Shown here in pieces: positions 55,863 to 64,000 of a stretch of DNA of 64,000 nucleotides (within the stretch, counting starts at the first letter, position 1; each line of letters opens with the position of its first letter). The translations under genes and the position numbers were made by a program. The DNA comes from Chrysopilus asiliformis. Taxonomy: Eukaryota; Arthropoda; Insecta; Diptera; Rhagionidae. The notes beneath the pieces were generated by a model. It searched no databases. It was not told the DNA's origin and was given only the letters and a program-made list of their open reading frames with translations. Location of the stretch: the NCBI GenBank assembly GCA_964034945.1, contig OZ035960.1, forward strand, positions 76,048,585-76,112,584, read 5' to 3'.

Positions 55863-56120
55863 TTAAATAAAAATTTGTTTCTTTAATTTCCTTTTCACTA
55901 AAATTTCTTACTTAAATATCTATTGGCGATCGTTGTAGGCGGATCCACGTCTTCTGGCCGTCTCTACGAGACAGACACCTTGCTTTTTTTGTCAATGGCA
56001 AAAGTTTTTTTTTGTTGGAGCTGCGCTTCACTCACTGAAACAAAAGAGAAGTATTCGAAAATCTAAATAAATGTTTTTCTTATCATTCACTCAAAATGTG
56101 ATTTCTTTTAAATAAAGCTC

Positions 56121-56213
56121 TTAGCGATTCATCTTAGCGATTCATCTTAGCGATTCATCTTAGCGATTCATTTTAGCGATTCATCTTAGCGATTCGTCTT
56201 AGCGATTCATCTT
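56121..56213. repeat. 13-bp tandem repeat (TTAGCGATTCATC), seven copies
   Basis: Near-perfect array with two single-base variants. Non-coding. Confidence 0.92.
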
Positions 56214-56885
56214 TGACGGTGTGGAAATAGTCGACAATGGACTCATTTTGGATAGCTGATTTGTTAGTAAGGAGAAAATACGGAGAAATTCTAAGTGATT
56301 TTATTTGATTTTTATTTGAATAAAAAAGTGATAAGAAGTTTGATTACAAAAGAAAAACTTAAAAAACAAGCCCGGTCAAAAATTTAAACGCCTAAACTTA
56401 TGCAACAGACATAAAATTTTAAAAAGGGAAGTCTTGCTTTAAATATTGAGAGACGAATTAAAGTTTAAATATTGAGAGACGAAATTTTTCACTCTTTTAT
56501 GACCATCATCAGTTTTTTTTGGCTTATTTTTAATTCGATTTTTTTGAGGAATTTTTTAAAAAGGGACATTTGATTTCTTTTGATTTCACCGACTTTATTT
56601 TTCATCTTGTGATTGTTTGCGTCGCATATTTAATAAGACGATCTGTAGGATTGTTTGAGAATATTTTTGCGGTCATGCAGTAAAATTCATCCTTGTGTAG
56701 GGAAATTGATGGGGGTTTATGAATATGTGGAAGCAGAGACATAGAATCTAAAGTCTCACATGTTGCCATTAGGACAGAATATAATTTATATTTAATTTTA
56801 ATATTCTGTCTTAACTTCTAGTTTCCGTTTTTATTAGTATCGATAAACACAATTATTTTCATTTTTTAAGAACCTCGATCGACAA

Positions 56886-57300
56886 GTGAAAATCCGTTAC
56901 CTTTTCTTTGTCCCAAAGGCAAAGTACCAACTCACCGATGAGCTAACTCCAGTCCCGCGCAAGCCTACCGGAGCCCGAGGGATGACAGGCAGACCCTGGG
57001 GCTACTGTGGTCTAGGTACATTTAAGTATGCCCCGGATTATATTGCTGGTCCCAGCCCACAGGACATTAGCCGGCCTGGTAATGACATTACCATAACCAT
57101 CAACTACAATTGATTTGTTGAAAAAGTCTTTGGCAAGTCCAATAATTAGGTCACAAATAACTATAAAGGCATTAAAACCAGAAAAAAAATCTATACAAAA
57201 GGAGATGAAATCATATGAGACAACAAAAACAATAACAATGAAACATTCGCGGATTCAACATTCCCGAAAGTTTATTATTCGCGACCCTACTAATTAGGAC
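56886..57300 (+). other. GC-richer segment with two short open frames, unidentified
   Basis: Frames 56886-57113 (rich in Pro/Gly: PVPRKPTGARGMTGRPWGYC) and 57115-57297 lie in different frames. Base composition in 56930-57090 is clearly higher in GC than its surroundings. I recognise no family and see no splice sites that join them. It could be LINE ORF1 remnant, since a LOA/I-type LINE follows about 1 kb downstream. Confidence 0.3.
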
Positions 57301-57482
57301 TAAGACTTGGTTATAACGCCAATATCCTTTTTTGAATTTTTCGCGTTCCATAGCGTTCTATGGCACGATAACAGATTTCGAATGCAAAAAACCTAGTGAA
57401 GGGTTTTTCGGGGTCGCTAATCACGAATCTGGTATTGGATTTCAAAATTATAAACGGGAAGAAACCTGTACCTAATGTATCG

Positions 57483-57610
57483 CACCTATGCCTTGTGGCA
57501 ATCGCACCGTAACCTGTGTCTAATCGTACAGTAACTTGTACCCAATCGCACCGTAACCTGTGCCTATTCGTAAAGTAACTTGTACCAAATCGCACCGTCA
57601 CCTGTGCCTA
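57483..57610. repeat. About 43-bp tandem repeat, three copies
   Basis: AATCGCACCGTAACCTGTG alternates with CTAATCGTACAGTAACTTGT in a higher-order unit, with substitutions. Confidence 0.8.
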
Positions 57611-57860
57611 ATGGCTTGCTAAACCTCGAAGTGAGCGTGCCAACTCTCGAACTCGGAGTCCTTGGCATGTCTCGATCTTTTATAGTAGACGTAGTAGCGG
57701 TTTGCAAATCATGGAGGGTTTTTTGTTCACAATAAATTATTTTCGTAAAAAGACCCTTTGCTGTGTATGTATTTCATGATATTTCTTGGGTTATTAAAAA
57801 CATTCATAAAAGAACTCCCGGGGTGATCACTTTATACGAAGAGATTTTTTGATTCCTGGA

Positions 57861-57940
57861 GGAACGATTCTTTGAAGTCAGTTTAAAGCACGATTCTTTG
57901 AAGTCAGTTTAAAGCACGATTCTTTGAAGTCAGTTTAAAT
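57861..57940. repeat. 26-bp tandem repeat, three copies
   Basis: Unit CACGATTCTTTGAAGTCAGT plus TTAAAG, perfect in the shared part, just upstream of the LOA-type LINE remnant. Confidence 0.9.
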
Positions 57941-58239
57941 CTGAGTTGAAAGTTGGAGAGTTCTCAGTTCAGTTGTAGTAGTCGGAACGATGCGAGATAA
58001 AATTAGCGCCTTGTTGCGGAGCACAACTTCCAAACCAGCTACATTAGAGGGTATGTCGGGATTTCTTCTACTTGCATCCACTTCTAGAACCTTATCACCG
58101 CTTTCGGCATATCTGACGGTTTCAGAATAAAGAGAAGTCACTTTCTTTGGTTTATTCGCATTTGTAAAATTCCTCTCCACCGCAAAATGTCTCCAATCAA
58201 TGTTTTCCTACATTGATTTTAACATATCCGGACAAGCTG

Positions 58240-60800
58240 ACGTGGGATTAAAGCTACAGCCCAGATGGAAGCACAACAGAATCAAGCCAGGAAACACTGG
58301 ACCTCCTAATGGACATCCATTTCCCTATAGATTGTCAGAGCAGAGTTAGTAGATACTATGCTCCAGAAATAACGGATAGGAACTTTCGGGTAGCAAAGAA
58401 ATAATTAATGAACGTTTGATAGCGTGGGCAGTACATTCCTTCAGCCCCTACACAGCGGCGGGCACGGCTGGAATTATCCCGGCCATGCTTCAGTTCGCCT
58501 TGCCTTTTATCAAACCTTGGTTGATAAAACTCTTTAGAGGTTGCCTACTAGCCAGAAATATACCGGAATGCTGGAGAGAAGTTCGTGTGGCATTCATCCC
58601 CAAGGCTGGGAAACGGTGTTACATTAAACCTAAGGACTTCCGACCTATAAGTCTTTCATCGTTTTTACTAAAAAGACTAGAAAAAGTTATTGATCTCAGC
58701 ATAAAGAATTCCTTGGACAGCAGCACAATATCTACGGCCGAACTAAAGGTAAGTCTAAAGGTAAATCTGTAGAGACAGCTCTACACAAGATTGTGAGAAC
58801 CCTAGAGGAAACTGCCCATCACAAGGACTATGCCCTAGCAGCATTCCTGGACATTGAAGGTGTGTTTAATACCGTACACACAAGGTCTTTAATGGGTGCA
58901 CTTAGGGCACACAGTGTCGACGAGATGCTAACTGAGTGGACAGAGCAGTTGCTCAATAGCAGAACAGTTTCGGCCACCATTGGTATAAGTAACGTTAAGA
59001 GAGCGATCAGTAGGGGAACACCACAGGGGGGAATCCTATCGCCACTTCTGTGGAATCTAGCTCTGAACGAAATCCTCTTAACGTTACAAGAAAAGGTCAT
59101 AGAAGTTTTCGCGTACTCCGACGACGTGGTCGTTTTGGTAACAGGAAAATTTCTCCCAACACTAAGCGAGCTCTTGGAATCAGCACTACGCGTCACTACA
59201 AAGTAGGCGGAGCACAACGGTCTTGGGGTCAACCCCTCCAACACTGAACTAGTGTTCTTCACAAGAAAAAGGAAGGTACCAACCAACCTTTTCAAATTCC
59301 AAAGATAGGGATATCGCAACTCGTTCTCTCACCTGAGGCAAAATACCTTGGATTAATTCTGGAATCCAAACTGTCTTGGAAAAGGAATACGGAAGAGAGA
59401 ATGAACAAAGCGTTGTGCGCATTTTACGCATGTAAAAAAATGATTGGCAGAAATTGGGGCACATCACCGCGCATCATCCATTGGTTATACACAGCGGTGA
59501 TCAGACCCATTCTTACTTACGGATGCCTGGTTTGGTGGCCGACAATGAGGGTCAACTGCCGATATCAAACCCTAACTACAGTACAAAGACTAGCGGCGCT
59601 AAAAACTACAGGAGCTGTTAGATCAACATCAACAGCGGGAATGGAAGCTCTACTGGACCTCATTCCCCTGAATGAGTACACAAGGTGTACTGCTGTTAAG
59701 AGTGCACTAAAGCTTGCACTTTTTCCGGCCTCTGGAAGCACAGCACCTTCGGTCATAACAGCATCCTTAAAAGCGATGAATGGGGAATCCCGAACTCTAC
59801 GGATTACTACATTCCTCGTCTGGATATGAACGTGAACTTTTCAGTTTTGATTCCCGAAAGGAGGCTTTGGGATCTCAAAAGTGTCATAGACTAGCAATAA
59901 GTTTCGGTTTACACTGATGGATCTAAAACTGAAGAAGGTACGGGGGCGAGAGCAGTGTATTTCAAGCTGAAGTCTATGCCATAAGTGCAGCTGCTAGCTT
60001 GATAATGACGAGAGAACTACCCAGAACAAGGGTTACAATCTACGTCGACAGTCAGGCAGCAATCAAGGCACTGGATTCGTTGAGAATCAAGTCAAAGACC
60101 GTGTCTAATTGCCGCAGAGCACTTAATCAACTCGGCCTCTTACACGCCGTTAGACTAGGCTGGGTCCCCGGGCACAGCAACATATATGGCGATGAGAGAG
60201 TCGACGAGCTGCCAAAATTAGGATCCGAAATGGTTATGGAGAGCGCGAACCGATCGGTAGAAATGCCGATCGAATGCGCAAAAAACATAATTGATAGGAA
60301 AGGGGTGAACAACATGAATATCCGTTGGCAATCAAGGAGCGATTGTGTAATCACGAGGTCGCACTGGCCAAGATTTAATATATATAGAACCGACACCCTT
60401 CTTAGACTAAGCAGGACCTCCAGAAGGCTACTCACATGCTTAATCACGTGGCACTGTCCCCTTGGCGATATGGCCAGCAGGTGGGGCGCGACCGCAAATG
60501 ATTTTTGCCGAAGCTGTGGTGACGAGGAGGAGCCGGAGACCGTGAAACACTTACTTTGTGAGTGTCCAGCCCTGCAAGCACGCCGATATGGGACGATTGA
60601 GGCCAAATTTTATAGCAGCCTGACGGAGCTTGGCGACCAGCCACTCGAGGACATGCTGAGCTTCGTCAATAAATCGGGCTGGTACAAATAGGATCAGTAA
60701 GCTTGATGAAAGGTCTTATGAGTACTGAAGACATCACAATGGGCCTGTAGGCCTCCGAGCGTAGCGCTGTGTTCACGCCTTGGCGCGCGAATTACATCCG
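58240..60800 (+). pseudogene. LOA/I-type non-LTR retrotransposon ORF2: reverse transcriptase and RNase H
   Basis: Plus-strand pieces in order: a pre-RT segment (58290-58400, LDLLMDIHFPID); reverse transcriptase with AVHSFSPYTAAGTAGIIPAM, VAFIPKAGKR and KDFRPISLSSFLLK (58416-58740); AAFLDIEGVFNTVHTRSL, GTPQGGILSPLLWNL and active-site YSDD instead of YADD (58793-59206); AKYLGLILESKLSW and RPILTYGCLVWW (59250-59829); RNase H with VTIYVDSQAAIKAL and LGWVPGHSNIYGDERVDELP (59900-60260); and a C-terminal knuckle CRSCGDEEEPETVKHLLCEC (60505-60570), ending at 60691. Several stops and frameshifts separate the pieces. The endonuclease is missing. RNase H after reverse transcriptase places it in the I/LOA/R1 group. 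Confidence 0.87.
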
Positions 60801-61195
60801 GTAATTCACCCAACTTAAAGACAAAACATTCACCGTCAGCTAAAAATGATTGGGAAGAGATTATCGAAGAATTTAATGTAAAATTATAAGAAAAACACGT
60901 AGGAGTTTTTCTTATAATTCAATACTCGATAAGATTAATAAATGCATGAATTGCACTTATACAAAGTATAAGTGAGATAAAGAAACGAATGCATTTTGTA
61001 GATATTAAGAATTGAATTCAGTGCAGTTGATTCGGGATCCCTCTAAAGAGTGGACGCATTTAACCGAACAATAATATCTTAAGATATTCGCCAAAGTAAT
61101 AATAAAGAAATTTTAAATAAAAAGTGATTTTTTTTTATTCTGAAGAATAACAAAAAAGTTAATTGGCGCAGTTGGTAGGATTTCCCTCCAAAGTA

Positions 61196-61440
61196 AGGAA
61201 ATCCAGTGATCGAATAACGTAACTAAATATTAAAAGAAAAAGTTATAAAACAAAAGGAAATCCAGTGATCGAATAACGTAACTAAATATTAAAAGAAAAA
61301 AATTATAAAACAAAAGTGAATCCAGTGATCGAATAACGTAACTAAATATTAAAAGAAAAAGTTATAAAACAAAAGTGAATCCAGTGATCGAATAACGTAA
61401 CTAAATATTAAAAGACAAAGTTATAGTATAAAAGTGAGTT
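61196..61440 (+). repeat. About 61-bp tandem repeat, four copies, in the retrotransposon leader
   Basis: Each unit contains AATCCAGTGATCGAATAACG, TAACTAAATATTAAAAG and a TTATA(A)AACAAAAG end. The first three are almost identical; the fourth diverges at its end. It lies between the primer-binding site and gag. Confidence 0.92.
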
Positions 61441-61474
61441 CAGTGAAATTCTAAATAACAAGTAATTAATCAAA

Positions 61475-62584
61475 ATGGCAAATCCAGAACAACAAATTGA
61501 GGTCCTGAGACAGGCCCTTCAACAACAGCAAGAGCAGATGAATCAGTTACGGCAATTACTTGCTGTGCATCAACAAGTACCACAACCGAATTTATTTCAA
61601 TTAACACCGGAACAAGTGCTGAGTCATTACCGAAGATTAAAACCGTTCAACGGCACCGAGGAATTTACATTAACCGAATTCATCAAATCCATAGAAGGCG
61701 CAGCAGCACTATGCATCAACAATCAGGAACTTCTAAACTACGCAATGCAGATTGTCATCAACGAAAAAATACAAGGCGAACCGAAACGATGTATCCAGCG
61801 ACTAGGAGAAAACGCAACATGGGAAATCATCAAAAGTGAACTCAAGTTACACTTTAGGCCGAGGAAAGATTATGCAGAGTTAATTAATGAATGTAGAGGT
61901 ATTAAGGTATGTAGTTTAAGAGATTTATTTGATATATTAAAGTCTGTAAATTACCAATTAAACGAGCTATATGAATTTGATGATACAAGACCAATTAATT
62001 ATTCTCCTGTTAACAACGATAAGTATCTCGTTGGTATTCTGTTAGAAAAAATGGATAATTTAGTTAGAGGACATGTTCCAATTGACGCAACACTAATAGA
62101 AATTTATAATAGATTTTCTCAATTAAAATTGTTAGATGACGAAAGAGCCATAGACCACCGTCACAAAAAAGGGTTTAAAACTCCACACAATTCGTCACAT
62201 CGATTTGAACAGAAAAATGTACAGAATAATAATAAAAGACAAGATAACAATTTAGGACCTTTCAGACAGAATAACACATATACGAGTGACAGACAAAACA
62301 ATTATAATAATAACATGAACAACGGTCATATTCGTAATAATAACAATCCCAATAATTCTGGAAATTTCAGACAACAGAATAACAATTACAATAATAATAT
62401 GAACAACGGTCATACTCGTAATAATAATTCTGGCCAGTTCAGACGCCCTAATTACAATAACAATTACTCCAGACAATTCAATTCAAACAATAGACCGATG
62501 AATGTCCCGGAACCGATGGAAATAGGAAATATTGAACAAGGCCAAAATTTTTCAAACGAGCCTCGACCTATACACTACCAATAG
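61475..62584 (+). CDS. gag: Ty3/gypsy (17.6/297-type) Gag
   Basis: An intact 369-codon frame, starting in good context after the leader (CAAAATGGCA). A Gln-rich N-terminal coiled-coil-like part (~1-40) precedes the capsid-type domain (~50-225; RRLKPFNGTEEFTLTEFIKS near its start, WEIIKSELKLHFRPRKDYAE in the middle). The C-terminal ~140 residues are Asn/Arg/Gln-rich and basic, with two NNNYNNNMNNGH repeats, and carry no Cys knuckles, as is usual in this lineage. It forms the particle that packages the RNA. The last 13 codons overlap pol. Asn-rich repeats give antisense artefact frames. Confidence 0.92.
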   Translation: MANPEQQIEVLRQALQQQQEQMNQLRQLLAVHQQVPQPNLFQLTPEQVLSHYRRLKPFNGTEEFTLTEFIKSIEGAAALCINNQELLNYAMQIVINEKIQGEPKRCIQRLGENATWEIIKSELKLHFRPRKDYAELINECRGIKVCSLRDLFDILKSVNYQLNELYEFDDTRPINYSPVNNDKYLVGILLEKMDNLVRGHVPIDATLIEIYNRFSQLKLLDDERAIDHRHKKGFKTPHNSSHRFEQKNVQNNNKRQDNNLGPFRQNNTYTSDRQNNYNNNMNNGHIRNNNNPNNSGNFRQQNNNYNNNMNNGHTRNNNSGQFRRPNYNNNYSRQFNSNNRPMNVPEPMEIGNIEQGQNFSNEPRPIHYQ

Positions 62585-64000
62585 CAGTATTAACAATCAA
62601 TGATCACAAAATAAGATGTTTAGTAGATACAGGCGCTAGCATCAGTATTATGAAGCCAAATATTTTAATCGGTCATCCTCAAGAAAAGTTAAATCAACCC
62701 ATATACTACTCCACGATTAATGGTAAAAATGAAATAAAGTACGAAATTATTACCCCAATACCGAAAGAATTCAAAATGTCAGGCACAATATCTTGGAAAG
62801 TAATAGATTTAACTGGTCGCGATTACGACGCAATTATAGGACAAAATCTTTTAACTCCGCTAAAAGTTAAAATCGACTTAGAAGAAAAATATATGCAAGT
62901 AAGAGATAACAAAATTATGTTTGAAAATAATAATTATCCATTCGATTTAAATAAAATATGCACGTTAGAAACCGTTGAAAATAAAATAATTAATAAACTA
63001 AGTCTCAGTCATTTAAATAACGAAGAAAAGAAAATGTTAACTGGCCTATTAAAATCATATAATGATTTATTCTTTCATGATGGTGACATTCTTACGTCCA
63101 CTCATGAGATAAGACATGAAATAATTACCACTACTAGTAACCCAATATATTTTTATATTTATAGGTATCCTCAGGCCCACGAAAATGAGATAAGTAGGCA
63201 AATAAATGAAATGTTAGACACAGGAATTATAAAAGAAAGCAACTCCCCATATAACAGTCCCTTGTGGGTAGTCCCCAAGAAACTGGACAATTCTAAAAAG
63301 CAAAAATGGCGAATTGTTATAGATTATCGTAAATTAAACGAAGTCACTGTAAATGATAAATTTCCAATACCAAATATAGATGGTATACTCGACAAATTAG
63401 GGAAAGCTCAGTATTTCACAACTTTAGATTTAGCAAAAGGGTTTCACCAAATCCTAGTAAATGACGAAGACAGAAAGAAAACAGCCTTTTCAACACCCTA
63501 CGGTCATTATGAATATATCAGAATGCCGTTTGGTTTAAAAAATGCTCCAGCGACATTTCAGAGACTAATGAATTCCGTCCTTCGAGAATTTATTAACAAA
63601 ATATGCGTCGTCTATTTAGACGATATCTTAATCTTTAGTACGTCCTTAGATGAACATATCGTTAACATAAAGAAAATATTCAATAAGCTAAGAGAATCCG
63701 GCTTAAAAATACAGATAGATAAGTGTAATTTTTTATCTAAAGAAACACAGTATTTGGGACACATTCTAACTCCCAAAGGCGTGAAACCTAATCCAGGAAA
63801 AGTAGAAATAATTCAAAATTTAAAATTACCAACAACTCAAAAACAAATAAAGTCATTCCTAGGTATAACCGGCTATTACCGTAAGTTCATAAAGGATTAC
63901 GCTAAGGTAGCACACCCCATAACCAAATATTTAAAAAAGAATATGAAAGTTAACTTTAACGACCCAAATTACATCTCAGCATTCGAAAAATTGAAAGAAC
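62536..64000 (+). CDS. pol: Ty3/gypsy Pol (protease, reverse transcriptase), partial at right edge
   Basis: Open in the -1 frame relative to gag from 62536 to the window end, so no stop is seen. The protease has LVDTGASISIM (catalytic Asp at 62626) and DAIIGQNLL. Reverse transcriptase includes SPYNSPLWVVPKK, WRIVIDYRKLNEVTV, FTTLDLAKGFHQI, MPFGLKNAPATFQRLM and the YLDD active site at 63613-63624, followed by KSFLGITGYYRKFIKDYAKV in the connection before RNase H. RNase H and integrase would lie beyond the window. It is probably made as Gag-Pol by -1 frameshifting at 62545-62551. Confidence 0.93.
62545..62551 (+). promoter_or_regulatory. Probable -1 ribosomal frameshift site (A AAT TTT)
   Basis: The heptamer AAATTTT is positioned in the gag frame as A-AAT-TTT, the X-XXY-YYZ form of a -1 slippery site. 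It is nine bases downstream of the last pol-frame stop (62533-62535) and upstream of the gag stop (62582-62584), exactly where a shift is required. A stimulatory structure was not assessed. Confidence 0.72.

Larger units (their letters stand above)
60830..64000 (+). mobile_element. Ty3/gypsy element of the 17.6/297 type, cut by window edge
   Basis: An LTR-like region ends just before the primer-binding site TGGCGCAGTTGGTAGGAT (61164-61181), of the tRNA-Ser type used by 17.6 and 297. A tandem-repeat leader, intact gag and open pol follow. The LTR start is not defined because the other LTR is outside the window; it lies somewhere near 60830. An AATAAA signal lies at 61101-61106. No damage is visible in gag or in the 1.46 kb of pol present. 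Confidence 0.88.

Noticed and set aside
58828..59319. 163-codon minus-strand frame
   Set aside because: Antisense to the LOA/I-type reverse transcriptase; no domain.

Overview
This window looks like higher-fly (Diptera) chromosomal DNA: AT-rich, eukaryotic, almost gene-free and packed with transposable elements nested inside one another. The only host gene I can support is a Wnt10-type Wnt gene on the minus strand at the left edge. Two consecutive coding exons (1581-1711 and 1445-1523, split by a 57-nt intron) are clear, and a plausible upstream exon lies at 4808-4962. The rest of that gene would lie to the left of the window; its signal-peptide exon was not found.

Left part (1-10 kb): Wnt10 introns filled with copies of an interspersed repeat (family A), a piggyBac-type MITE and a pogo-type MITE, then a complete-ended piggyBac element (6348-9366). 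Its transposase is broken by a separate MITE and by a microsatellite-rich cassette. Next (10-15 kb) come two pieces of an R1-type retrotransposon on the minus strand, separated by a block that recurs at 54.7-55.9 kb. At 15.4-17.7 kb one terminal-inverted-repeat element contains another. A second piggyBac MITE copy is at 18 kb. The stretch 19.7-24.5 kb holds a Penelope-like fragment and a decayed CR1/jockey-type LINE cut by three hAT-type elements. A Helitron helicase fragment with a TTAA-type MITE lies at 25 kb.

Middle (26-41 kb): a nearly complete minus-strand CR1/jockey-type LINE (about 26310-30270); a young BEL/Pao LTR retrotransposon (30283-35459) with apparently identical 211-bp LTRs but an integrase deletion; repeats A and C; a pogo/Tigger-type element with two nested insertions (37130-38764); and a full-length irritans-type mariner (38924-40215) with one frameshift.

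Right part (41-64 kb): a foldback MITE, a candidate tRNA-derived SINE, and a hAT element (45092-49081) that contains four further insertions in up to four levels. After these come a badly decayed Ty3/gypsy element, several tandem arrays, a decayed LOA/I-type LINE with an RNase H domain, and finally the 5' half of a well-preserved Ty3/gypsy element of the 17.6/297 type, whose pol runs off the right edge.

No prokaryotic genes, CRISPR arrays or rRNA genes were seen. The elements do not form a pathway. Their value is as a readable insertion history: many target-site duplications, terminal inverted repeats and related empty sites can be read directly.
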